Made by a program: the position numbers and the translations under genes. A DNA stretch of 34,052 nucleotides from Ignavibacterium sp. (GTDB taxonomy: Bacteria; Zixibacteria; MSB-5A5; GN15; PGXB01). The stretch covers positions 17,731-51,782 of the forward strand of contig DYGG01000022.1 in assembly GCA_020724775.1 (NCBI GenBank), read 5' to 3'. Below the pieces are notes generated by a model. It did not search any database. It was not told the DNA's origin and worked only from the letters and a program-made list of their open reading frames with translations. Position 1 is the stretch's first letter. Each line of letters opens with the position of its first letter. Shown piece after piece: positions 19,402-26,719 of this stretch.

Positions 19402-20115
19402 TCACGAGATGAGCAGTTTCGTACAGTACCCACCTATGTTCCCAAATGCGTGCACTAGCATTGCCGGAATCAGACTCCCTGTCTGCTCTTTGTGGTAGCC
19501 GGCGATCAGACCCAGCACTGCAGCAAATACGACAATACTCATCACGGGAAGTAACCCCATCCCGGTAGTAAGCAAGGCAGCATGCATCAGTCCAAAGAAG
19601 AGAGCGCCGGTTAGAACCGGAAGACTGATTCTTATGCCGAATACAGCAAAGCCATATTCAGTCAAGGGTGCGAGAAAACTCTGTATCAACCCCCTGGTAA
19701 GTAATTCCTCGCTAACACTAGCGTAGACCCAAGCGAAGATTACAGTCTGGACGAAAGAATACTCCGGCTGGGAAGCTCTGGAGCCTTCTGGAAACAAGTG
19801 TAAGACTGCCGTTAGCGCCACTCCAACAGCCGCACCTGGGATTAGAATCCACGCCATTTTGTAATTCCTCCCCAAGCAAAAACCGAATGAGCGCACCTTA
19901 CCTCGGGAAAGAAACATTATCAGGATCAATGATACCGCCCACATAGTCGTGTGACTGACGAAGCCTACAGACCAGGGCTGAGATTGTAACGGCGTTGGCA
20001 AGCGGCTCGAAATAGAAACTACTATACCCACCGCGTTCAGTACGAAAATCCCCATCAGAATCGCGAAGAGGACTCTTCCTGTCACCTTAAGGGAACGAGA
20101 TTTTAGTGAATTCAT
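19402..20115 (-). CDS. CPBP-family intramembrane metalloprotease (CaaX protease/Abi type)
   Basis: A 237-aa polytopic membrane protein of the CPBP (Rce1/Abi) family. The catalytic motifs are all visible: EELLTR (E136, E137, R141), FFGLMH with H178, and HAFGN (H222, N226). About six to eight hydrophobic segments are present. Family members cleave peptides within the membrane, including CaaX-type tails, bacteriocin precursors and anti-sigma factors; the bacterial substrate is rarely known. GGAG sits 8 bases before the ATG. It lies 14 bp downstream of a kinase remnant on the same strand and may share that transcript. No bacteriocin genes are nearby. Confidence 0.85.
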   Translation of the reverse strand: MNSLKSRSLKVTGRVLFAILMGIFVLNAVGIVVSISSRLPTPLQSQPWSVGFVSHTTMWAVSLILIMFLSRGKVRSFGFCLGRNYKMAWILIPGAAVGVALTAVLHLFPEGSRASQPEYSFVQTVIFAWVYASVSEELLTRGLIQSFLAPLTEYGFAVFGIRISLPVLTGALFFGLMHAALLTTGMGLLPVMSIVVFAAVLGLIAGYHKEQTGSLIPAMLVHAFGNIGGYCTKLLIS

Positions 20116-20129
20116 AGGTCATTCTCCAA

Positions 20130-20429
20130 TCAGAAATCCACACAACACCATATTTGTCTCAATAAGCATCGCACAAATCCGGCCCTGCCACCCCCTTGTG
20201 CCTCACACCTGCATCTTGCTCGGTGTTCTTCGTCCTGGCACAAGTACGAGGAAAGGAACTTGAGCGCAATTTTGCAATTAAGTTCGGTGTCCTCAGTCAG
20301 ATAGACCTCACCCATCCCACCGGCGCCGGTCTTATCGATGATTCGGTAGCGGGAAACCATCGTGTCACTGGTCAACGATATATTGGTTCTTATTTTGTCG
20401 TCGTCAGATCTGCGCATAGACCTTTCCAC
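20130..20429 (-). pseudogene. Truncated Ser/Thr kinase remnant
   Basis: A 99-codon frame whose first ~70 residues resemble the start of the kinase just upstream: RYRIIDKTGAGGMGEVYL, then EDTELNCKIALKFL with the ATP-binding Lys, then HRARCRCEAQ. After that the similarity ends and the frame closes with an unrelated tail; no catalytic loop, DFG or APE segment exists. It starts directly after the stop of the full kinase gene (20433). This is best read as the remnant of a tandem duplication of that kinase. It cannot be an active kinase. A short regulatory decoy cannot be excluded. Confidence 0.75.
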
Positions 20430-20432
20430 AAG

Positions 20433-22694
20433 TCATGATTCCAGGCCGACCTTTCTTAGTAACTCCTCAAACCGTGGGTCTGAGCGAAGGCAATCCAGAA
20501 ACGGAATACCTCTGAGTCCAGTCAGCCATGGTTCGCGCTCCTTAACGGCACTATCCATATGTTCGAAAGCTCGGTCGCGTTGCCCCAAACCTGCATGCAC
20601 CAGTGCAACATAAAAAGGCGAGACATACTTCTGTCCGGACAGCTCATTTAGTTGGTTAAGCGTGGCGAAGGCTTCATCCTGCCTTCCGGCCAAGCCATAG
20701 ACCAAGCCCAGGTGCCCCACGCCGATTGGCGCGTTCAAGGTCATCCTATTGTAAGTGGTCAGAGCTCCAATAGCTTCATCCCACGCCCGAGTTGCGGCAT
20801 AGGTGAAGCCGAGAAAGAGGTAAGTAGGTGCAAAGTCGGACTCCAATTCCAGTGTTCTCTTCAATTGGGCCTCGGACCTTTCATAATCGTGAAACCGATA
20901 GAGGGACAATCCGAACACCGCGTTGGTCATAAGAAGTACCGGATCGATCTCAAGGCTCCGTGTAATCTCCCGATAGCACTCTTGTTCCCGTCCTTGTCCC
21001 TGCAGGAGAATTGCATACCACCTGTGCCCGTGTGCGGAATTGGGGCTTAACTCCAGTGCATGAACTAGATTCGCCTCCGCCGCCGAATAGTCCCAATCAT
21101 AGAACATCTTGATCCACCCGTTACATACGTATGCTTCTGCCAGAGTGTCGTCAATCTGAATTCCTTTAGCGAGAGCCTCCTTCCCTTTCTCGAATGCGTC
21201 CCGCGGTCGCATGAGGCTCCAGACGGCCATCTGGCCGTAACTGTCCGCCACGCCGACGTGGGCAGGGGTGTAAAGAGGATCTTTCTCGATTGCCTCTTCA
21301 AAACAGGCGATCGCCTGCTGCATGCCCCCCTCGTGTCGCCGGTTCCAAAAATACCGCCCCTTGAGATAAAGACCATAGGCCACAGGGTCATCAGTGTACC
21401 GCTTTATGAGCCTGGCCTTGCCGCCAATCCCAAGCTGGACTTTCAAGTGTTCAACCACTGCAAGAGAGATCTCATCCTGGATGGCGAAAACATCCTCCAA
21501 CTCGCGGTCAAACTTCTCCGACCAAATGTGGTATCCGCTCGCGACATCGATAAGCTGGGTTGTGATACGCAATCGGTTCCCCGATCGACGAACGCTTCCT
21601 TCCAGAACGGTCTTAACACCGAGTCTCCTGCCAATCTCACGGACGTCCAGCGCTTGTCCCTTGAAAGAAAAGGCCGTCGTTCTGGCTACGACTTGCAGTT
21701 CCTCAGTGTGGGAAAGCGCGTTAATGATCTCCTCTGCCATACCGTCACAGAAATACTCCTGCTCAGGCTCGGGGCTTAGGTTGGCAAACGGAAGCACAAC
21801 AATGGAAGACTTCTTTGTTCTGACCCTGAAGGTCGGCAGCTGGTTCAGTCCTTTCAGATCCACCAATACGTCGTTAATCTGCTGATACCGAAGATTCTTG
21901 TCCTTGGTGAGTGCTTTGATGACGACCATTTCTAACGCGTCCGGCACAGCAGAATTGAATCTCGATAAAGACTCTGGCTCAGAATAGACAATGGCATGTG
22001 TTGTTGCCACGTCATTGTCTCCCTTGAACGGCAACCTGCCCGTGATCATCTCGTACAACACAATCCCCAGCGAAAAAATGTCCGACCGCGCGTCAAGCTC
22101 CTCCCCCCGCACCTGCTCCGGTGACATATAGTTGACCGTCCCCAAAGTGGAACCGGTCTGTGTAATCTTCTCCGTCCCCTTGACCGCCGCCAATCCGAAA
22201 TCCAGTATACGCGCCCGACCATCGTCATCTACGACGATATTGGCCGGCTTGATGTCCCGATGCACGATCCCAGCCTGATGCGCCTTCGCCAACCCCGCGC
22301 ATACCTGCGCCGCCAAATCCAGCGCCGTCCTCAGAGGCAGGTCGCCTGAGTCAACCATCGTCTTGAGCGTTTTCCCCTGAAGATGTTCCATCACAAAATA
22401 GGGACGGCCGCGGTATTCGTTTACCTCGTGGATGGTTACGATATTGGGGTGGCTCAGCATCGCCGCCGCCTGCGCTTCCCGCTTGAACCGGGCACGGCAG
22501 TCGGCATCCGGACAGAGATGAGAAGGCAGGAATTTGAGGGCGACTTTCCGATTGAGTTCAGTATCCTCAGCCAGATACACCTCACCCATCCCACCGGCAC
22601 CAATGCGCTCGAGGACCCGATAATGCCCGATCTGAATGTCCTTCTGAATCTGTACGTTGGATCGGGTTCTGTCGTCTGATTCGCTTCGCGGCAT
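20433..22694 (-). CDS. Soluble Hanks-type Ser/Thr kinase with TolB-like domain and TPR repeats
   Basis: A 753-aa protein. The kinase domain (about residues 25-285) has the glycine loop GAGGMGEV, Lys54, HRDIKPAN (from 145), DFG (165-167) and SPEQ (from 191), so it should be active. A TolB-like/adenylate-cyclase-associated domain follows at about 297-430 (IVVLPFANLS...EEIINALSH...LEGSVRRSG...IWSEKFDRELEDVFAIQDEI). TPR-like repeats fill 450-740. Unlike PknB-type receptors, no membrane helix separates the domains, so it is probably cytoplasmic. I prefer ATG 22694 with GGGAG 10-11 bases upstream over TTG 22703, which touches that site. The domain order is common in Gemmatimonadota and related environmental phyla. 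Targets unknown. Confidence 0.9.
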   Translation of the reverse strand: MPRSESDDRTRSNVQIQKDIQIGHYRVLERIGAGGMGEVYLAEDTELNRKVALKFLPSHLCPDADCRARFKREAQAAAMLSHPNIVTIHEVNEYRGRPYFVMEHLQGKTLKTMVDSGDLPLRTALDLAAQVCAGLAKAHQAGIVHRDIKPANIVVDDDGRARILDFGLAAVKGTEKITQTGSTLGTVNYMSPEQVRGEELDARSDIFSLGIVLYEMITGRLPFKGDNDVATTHAIVYSEPESLSRFNSAVPDALEMVVIKALTKDKNLRYQQINDVLVDLKGLNQLPTFRVRTKKSSIVVLPFANLSPEPEQEYFCDGMAEEIINALSHTEELQVVARTTAFSFKGQALDVREIGRRLGVKTVLEGSVRRSGNRLRITTQLIDVASGYHIWSEKFDRELEDVFAIQDEISLAVVEHLKVQLGIGGKARLIKRYTDDPVAYGLYLKGRYFWNRRHEGGMQQAIACFEEAIEKDPLYTPAHVGVADSYGQMAVWSLMRPRDAFEKGKEALAKGIQIDDTLAEAYVCNGWIKMFYDWDYSAAEANLVHALELSPNSAHGHRWYAILLQGQGREQECYREITRSLEIDPVLLMTNAVFGLSLYRFHDYERSEAQLKRTLELESDFAPTYLFLGFTYAATRAWDEAIGALTTYNRMTLNAPIGVGHLGLVYGLAGRQDEAFATLNQLNELSGQKYVSPFYVALVHAGLGQRDRAFEHMDSAVKEREPWLTGLRGIPFLDCLRSDPRFEELLRKVGLES

Positions 22695-23056
22695 GACCGA
22701 CAATCTCCCGGTTTACGGCGGATTGACCCCGCCTTGCGTCACACGCTCAAAGCAATTTACGAATTATTAACAAGAATGGCAACGTGTTTAGAAACCGGAG
22801 ATTTAAGATCGTCAGGCTATCCAAGAGAGAACTGGTTAGATTGGAAGAAATACTAGAGAACGGAATTTAGAGGACGCTAAATGATTATGGACTACGCTTG
22901 TCTATGGCGGCCCCGATATCACTCTCCCCAAACTCTTGTGGGTTTCCAGTTCCCGATCCGATTACACTTTGCAAGAATCTGTGGAACTCGCTGGAAAATA
23001 ATCTCGTAGCCTGCGGAGGCATGACTGATGCGGAAACAAACCGTCGATTCTCTCGT
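22695..23056. other. Gene-free stretch upstream of the kinase
   Basis: About 360 bases between the kinase start and the end of the small membrane protein gene. It contains the probable kinase promoter. Frames on both strands reach into it but show no recognisable protein. Confidence 0.45.
22754..22782 (-). promoter_or_regulatory. Probable kinase promoter
   Basis: On the minus strand TTGCCA (22782-22777) and TAAATT (22759-22754) are 17 bases apart, a fair sigma70 match about 60 bases before the kinase start codon. Confidence 0.4.
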
Positions 23057-23401
23057 CTAGGACCTCTTCGCTTTACGACGTTGAAACCACACAAATCCGA
23101 CACCCAGCACCCAGAGTGGTCCGGTAACCGAAGCCACCGACAGAACGTGTTTGTCGAAAATGCCGGCCGGCGTCGGCAACAGCCCGAACCGGAACTCGTC
23201 TCGAGTGACCGTCTGGGTAGTCGTACCACCCTCGTAGAATCCAGCTGCCACTAAAGGATCGTTCGAGTCAGCTTGGGACTTGACCTGTTCAACAACCTCG
23301 TACTTGGTATACCAATCCCCACCGGTTGCCTGCCAGGTTACGACTGATGCGATCGTAAGAAAAACCACCGCGGCCAATACCATCTTGCTTTGCTTGTTCA
23401 T
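23057..23401 (-). CDS. Small membrane protein of unknown function
   Basis: A 114-aa protein with an N-terminal membrane segment or uncleaved signal (about residues 8-24), a polar extracytoplasmic stretch of about 60 residues containing GGTTTQTVTRDEFRFGLLPTP, and a C-terminal membrane helix (about 88-108) followed by a positive tail RRKAKRS. The GAGGTGA Shine-Dalgarno lies just before the ATG, inside an 8-bp gap after the FGE-like gene, so the two are translationally coupled. I do not recognise the family. Its position suggests it works with the formylglycine-generating-enzyme homologue in the envelope. It appears to be the last gene of the sigma-controlled operon. Confidence 0.75.
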   Translation of the reverse strand: MNKQSKMVLAAVVFLTIASVVTWQATGGDWYTKYEVVEQVKSQADSNDPLVAAGFYEGGTTTQTVTRDEFRFGLLPTPAGIFDKHVLSVASVTGPLWVLGVGFVWFQRRKAKRS

Positions 23402-23409
23402 AGCTCACC

Positions 23410-24516
23410 TCAATTCTTCTGCTTGGGTACGTCCATCGCACACCGGAAGCCTACATTATTGAATGCGTGGTCGGGCGGGCTGGCGCCGCGGTAGTGGGTC
23501 GAATAGGCACCGCAGTAGTTCGGACTGCAAAACCAGCTACCACCTCGCGCCACTCGATTCTGACCTGTTACCGGACCTTGCGGATTGGCTATAGGCGAGG
23601 CGGCGTAGTACGATGAGTCATACCAATCAGCTGTCCATTCCCAAACGTTGCCGAGCATGTCATAAACGCCCCAGACATTGGGGGCAAAGGACTCGACAGG
23701 GGCCGTATAATAGAAGCCATCGGTCAGCGCGTTATGCTCAGGCCAATGCCCTTCCCAGATGTTCGCTTGGACTTGGATGTCATCAGAGTGAGATTGAGAC
23801 GCTGCGTGATGCAATCCGCTGTGGTGGCTTTTGCCTGACGGAGAGTGACCGGTCGCAGCAACATTCTGGGCATGTGCCATGTGATCGAAGTGATCACTAT
23901 TCATGTTGCCTGCGTCTGCGACAAACTGTCCGGCAGAACCTGCACGCGCCGCGTATTCCCACTCGGCCTCAGTCGACAGACGCTTTCCGGCCCACTTGGC
24001 ATAAGCCGCGGCATCTTCCCACGAGACACAGACAACCGGATGATCCATCTTATCCGAAATCGATGATGTCGGTCCCTGGGGGTGACGCCAGTTTGTACCT
24101 TCGGCGTACTGCCAGTCCGTTTCACCGCTGAAATACGCCCAGCAGTGACTGTCGCGTTCAGCCCGAGTGACATAATCAGTCGCCTTCACAAACTCCGCAA
24201 ACTGAGCATTGGTGACTTCGTGAGCGTCGAGATAGAATGGACTGACCTGAACCGTATGTCGTGGGGATTCATCAGCGTAAGCGCCTTCGTTGCCCATCAC
24301 GAACTCACCACCTTTAATCAAGACCATGTCCTTTGTATTGGCCCGCGTAGGGGACGCCCCTACTGAAACTTCGGCTGGCGCAATGCCCGAAGCAATGCCG
24401 AAGAGCACTACTGCCGCAGCTACCAGAAACACTGACGTGAACAACTTTGTCAGGGCAGGGAGAGGGGGCTTGCTCACCCTCTCCCAAATTTCCTGCGATG
24501 TGTTTATCTTTATCAT
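23410..24516 (-). CDS. Exported formylglycine-generating enzyme (SUMF1/FGE) homologue with His-rich insertion
   Basis: FGE oxidises a Cys in CxPxR sulfatase motifs to formylglycine using O2 and copper. This 368-aa protein has an N-terminal hydrophobic segment (about 25-45) that should direct it to the periplasm. The FGE-sulfatase domain runs from MVLIKGGEFVMG to NNVGFRC. It keeps both active-site cysteines: C330 and C335 in GGSWFCSPNYC, spaced as in true FGE; most FGE-like proteins lack them. Residues about 205-245, where family members have a short YPWG segment, hold a His-rich insertion with nine His (209, 212, 215, 224, 231, 232, 236, 237, 243). ATG 24516 has AAAGGAC upstream; a longer frame to 24561 lacks support. 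No sulfatase is seen in the window, so the target is unknown. Confidence 0.88.
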   Translation of the reverse strand: MIKINTSQEIWERVSKPPLPALTKLFTSVFLVAAAVVLFGIASGIAPAEVSVGASPTRANTKDMVLIKGGEFVMGNEGAYADESPRHTVQVSPFYLDAHEVTNAQFAEFVKATDYVTRAERDSHCWAYFSGETDWQYAEGTNWRHPQGPTSSISDKMDHPVVCVSWEDAAAYAKWAGKRLSTEAEWEYAARAGSAGQFVADAGNMNSDHFDHMAHAQNVAATGHSPSGKSHHSGLHHAASQSHSDDIQVQANIWEGHWPEHNALTDGFYYTAPVESFAPNVWGVYDMLGNVWEWTADWYDSSYYAASPIANPQGPVTGQNRVARGGSWFCSPNYCGAYSTHYRGASPPDHAFNNVGFRCAMDVPKQKN

Positions 24517-24561
24517 AATTCTTGTCCTTTCGGTTCCAGTATTGAAGGCTCTCAGCTTCAA

Positions 24562-25431
24562 TTACATCTTCCCGCCACAGGGGTTACAAGGATTCTGAGG
24601 CTTCTTTTCACCACACGGGTTGGATGCCTTCTGGCCGCAGGGATTGCCGACTGCCTTGGTCATCTGCGCCTTTTCACCACACGGGTTCATCGCTGCTTTG
24701 CCACCGCAGGGATTTCCGGCCATGGCACCACCGGATGCGGAGGCGACCACGCTGAGGTCGATTTCGACCTTTTCACCGACTTTGCTGCCGATCAAATTCA
24801 TTCCCTTAGGTCCGGTAATGCCGAAATCAGCCAGGGCAACGTCAAAGGTCGTACGAGCCGCCAGCAGATCGCCCGGCATTTTCTGCTCAGTCATCTTATT
24901 TTCCTTAAGATATGTGATGCGTGCCGGCACACTGATCTGTTTGGTCTTGCCATTGAGCGTGAAGTCACCAACTGCCGTTACATCGAATGTCTTGGCGTCC
25001 TTCGTGTTCTTCACTTCCCTGACATTCTTTACCTCTGTGATTTTGAACTCAATATTCGGGTTCTTCGCGGCATTCAGCCAGTCGGAGCTCGCGAGGTGTT
25101 CGTCGCGAAGTGGAATACCAGTGTTCAGACTCTTAATCGGAACGACAAGTTCACCGCGGCCGCCGGCGTTAGGATTGCTCGGGTCAAACACGAGCTGTCC
25201 AGTGATCTGGTTGGAGGTTCCAACGATGTCCTCCAGCGGAGCGGTGCTCTTGAAGGTCACCGTGTTGCGGCCCATCGGGTCTTCCACCGAAAAGACCCGA
25301 CCGTTGTGATCGCCCATCGACTTCATATTTTTCCCTCCGCAGGGATTGCAGGGGTTGCTCTGTGCGAATGAGACAGAGCTGATGGCCAACGTCAGGGTCA
25401 GGCCAAGGATGATATTCTTGAGTGTTTTCAT
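24562..25431 (-). CDS. YceI-family periplasmic protein with NPCG(x)K repeats
   Basis: A 289-aa exported protein: signal peptide (1-23, ending SFAQ), a short NPCNPCGGK block, a YceI lipocalin-like domain (about 45-232; GQLVFDPSNP, IPLRDEHLASSDWLNAAKNP, GDFTLNGKTKQISVPA), and a C-terminal tail of five NPCG-type units at about 240-288. The same NPCNPCGGK unit occurs at both ends. YceI domains bind isoprenoid or fatty lipids in a barrel. The Cys-rich units look like metal- or redox-binding repeats, but I know of no proven function. AAGGAG precedes the ATG. It lies between the 41-aa peptide and FGE genes, downstream of a sigma-specific promoter, so it is probably an envelope stress protein. Confidence 0.88.
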   Translation of the reverse strand: MKTLKNIILGLTLTLAISSVSFAQSNPCNPCGGKNMKSMGDHNGRVFSVEDPMGRNTVTFKSTAPLEDIVGTSNQITGQLVFDPSNPNAGGRGELVVPIKSLNTGIPLRDEHLASSDWLNAAKNPNIEFKITEVKNVREVKNTKDAKTFDVTAVGDFTLNGKTKQISVPARITYLKENKMTEQKMPGDLLAARTTFDVALADFGITGPKGMNLIGSKVGEKVEIDLSVVASASGGAMAGNPCGGKAAMNPCGEKAQMTKAVGNPCGQKASNPCGEKKPQNPCNPCGGKM

Positions 25432-25479
25432 GATTTGTTCTCCTTATTGTTCTTCATTGTGAATTTCAGTTTTTTGCCT

Positions 25480-25605
25480 TTAAGCCAGCCAGTAAACCAG
25501 GCCGACTACCATCGCCATGACCATCATTCCGGCCATGATCTTCTCGTGGATGCACATCCCTTTGTGGTCCGTGCAGTTCGAGCCGACTTTGCACATCTTT
25601 GACAT
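25480..25605 (-). CDS. 41-residue Cys/Met-rich small membrane peptide
   Basis: A short gene with ATG at 25605, the Shine-Dalgarno AAAGGAA upstream and TAA at 25480. The product starts MSKMCKVGSNC and continues with TDHKGMCIHEK, giving Cys at 5, 11 and 18 and two His, then a Met-rich hydrophobic helix (about 24-41) ending VVGLVYWLA. The N-terminal Cys/His part could bind a metal such as copper or zinc while the helix anchors it in the inner membrane; this is inferred from composition. It is the first gene after the duplicated sigma-type promoter at 25679-25708, about 70 bases downstream. I do not recognise a named family. Coding is supported by the ribosome site, operon position and coherent sequence. 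Confidence 0.7.
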   Translation of the reverse strand: MSKMCKVGSNCTDHKGMCIHEKIMAGMMVMAMVVGLVYWLA

Positions 25606-25678
25606 GTTCTGTTCCTTTCATCTAAATTCGTTTTCCGCTGCTTCTCTGAAAGCAGTTGCAGTTTCTTCTTTCTGATGG

Positions 25679-25708
25679 TTAGTCGCAGGAACAGGAGAAG
25701 CGTTACAA
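25679..25708 (-). promoter_or_regulatory. ECF-sigma-type promoter, copy 1
   Basis: On the minus strand TTGTAACGCTT (25708-25698) is followed 10 bases later by TGCGACTAA (25687-25679). Both blocks and the spacing are identical to a copy before the second AhpD gene. The GTAAC/CGACTA pair looks like an ECF -35/-10. Transcription would start about 65 bases before the 41-aa gene. Confidence 0.72.
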
Positions 25709-25784
25709 AGGTGGGCACAATTAGCCCACGAAAAGGCATGACGAATTGATGTTTAAGGGGTTGGGACTTGGGCGGAAAAAAAGA

Positions 25785-26072
25785 CTACGACTTATCGTCG
25801 TTTGGCTCAAGCAGCTTGCTCAGCCGGTCACGGGCGTCACTGCTGAGTTTAGCTTCTTTGGATTGTGAGGCTGACTGTTTGCGAGCGAGATTTCGAACCA
25901 ACTGAAGCTGGTCGGAGTTACGGCGGCACCAGACACACATCAAAAGATGAAGGCGCATTCCCAGACGTTTACGCCACGGAAGTGTTTCATCCATTGCCTG
26001 CGAAGTCAGGTGCGATACTTCCTGACAGGTTGGAAGTACCTTGTTCATCATTCTCATCATGATCTTCATCAT
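25785..26072 (-). CDS. Zinc-finger anti-sigma factor (HxxxCxxC type)
   Basis: A 95-aa (or shorter) cytoplasmic anti-sigma factor without a membrane helix. It has the ZAS/zf-HC2 pattern: C16 in TCQEVSHLTSQAMDE, then H42, C46 and C49 in HLLMCVWCR, the H-x3-C-x2-C motif of RsrA-type redox-sensing anti-sigma factors. In RsrA, thiol oxidation ejects zinc and frees the sigma factor; the same is inferred here. It lies 23 bp after the ECF sigma gene on the same strand. Several ATGs occur at the start (26072, 26069 and later), so the exact N-terminus is unsure; the first 11 residues are Met-rich. Confidence 0.82.
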   Translation of the reverse strand: MMKIMMRMMNKVLPTCQEVSHLTSQAMDETLPWRKRLGMRLHLLMCVWCRRNSDQLQLVRNLARKQSASQSKEAKLSSDARDRLSKLLEPNDDKS

Positions 26073-26095
26073 AGTCTATGCCACCGTCGAGGCTC

Positions 26096-26707
26096 TTACG
26101 CTCCGATCCAGTTTGTTTCCAAACAGTGCCGCATCAGTTTGCGCGCCCGATGCAGCATTACTCGTAAGTTAGTCGGAGTCACTGACAAAACGTTACAGAC
26201 TTCATCGTACTCAATCTCCTGAATGTCCCGCATGTTATAGACTTTGGCCAATCTCTGGTCTAGACCCTCAAGACATCGCCTGAGATGTTCCCAGAATTGC
26301 TTTTGTTCTACCGGGTCATTTGGATCAACAGACCAGGCTTTGGGCTTTCGGTTTGGCTGCCATGTGCCGGCATCGGGTCCGGCGGTGATGTAATCGGTAT
26401 CGTCGGTGTCTGAGATTTGTCCTGGCTCGTTCAAGGGAGTTTCCCGGCTAGATTTACGAAAATGATCCATCACTTTGTTTTTGAGAATGCCGATAAGCCA
26501 GGTCCGCTCCGTTGAGGCTCCTGAAAACGACGAGCGCGCCTTGAGAGCCCCTAACATACATTCCTGAACCAGGTCCTCGGCTGCGGTACGGTCACTGACA
26601 TATCGGAGAGCAAATCCAAAAAGTGCATCGCCATGTTTGGCGACCCATTCTTTTGGTTCGGAGAGTACGGAACTGCTACTTATATGTTCGGTTTCCGATT
26701 CGCTCAT
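26096..26707 (-). CDS. ECF RNA polymerase sigma factor
   Basis: A 203-aa sigma-70-family factor with region 2 at about 22-90 (DRTAAEDLVQECMLGAL, TWLIGILKNKVMDHFRK) and region 4 at about 135-195 (DEVCNVLSVTPTNLRVMLHRARKLMR). A long linker containing AGTWQPNRKPKAWSVDP joins them; this insert resembles the TIGR02943 group, whose members often pair with a zinc anti-sigma factor. The anti-sigma gene follows 23 bp downstream and an AhpD-like gene ends 12 bp upstream. It probably recognises the duplicated promoter at 25679-25708 and 28064-28093. Control by thiol or peroxide stress is inferred from the RsrA-like partner and AhpD-type neighbours. Confidence 0.9.
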   Translation of the reverse strand: MSESETEHISSSSVLSEPKEWVAKHGDALFGFALRYVSDRTAAEDLVQECMLGALKARSSFSGASTERTWLIGILKNKVMDHFRKSSRETPLNEPGQISDTDDTDYITAGPDAGTWQPNRKPKAWSVDPNDPVEQKQFWEHLRRCLEGLDQRLAKVYNMRDIQEIEYDEVCNVLSVTPTNLRVMLHRARKLMRHCLETNWIGA

Positions 26708-26719
26708 GTCTTTCCACTA

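Noticed and set aside
20130-20429. Functional small kinase
   Set aside because: It lacks the catalytic loop, DFG and activation segment; only N-lobe similarity remains.
22885-23254. Overlapping frames of 114 and 118 codons on both strands
   Set aside because: They overlap the small membrane protein gene, show shadow-like composition and have no recognisable content.
25524-25739. A 71-codon minus-strand frame with a hydrophobic start
   Set aside because: The duplicated sigma-type promoter lies inside it and its second half is the wrong frame of the 41-residue gene, which has the better ribosome site.
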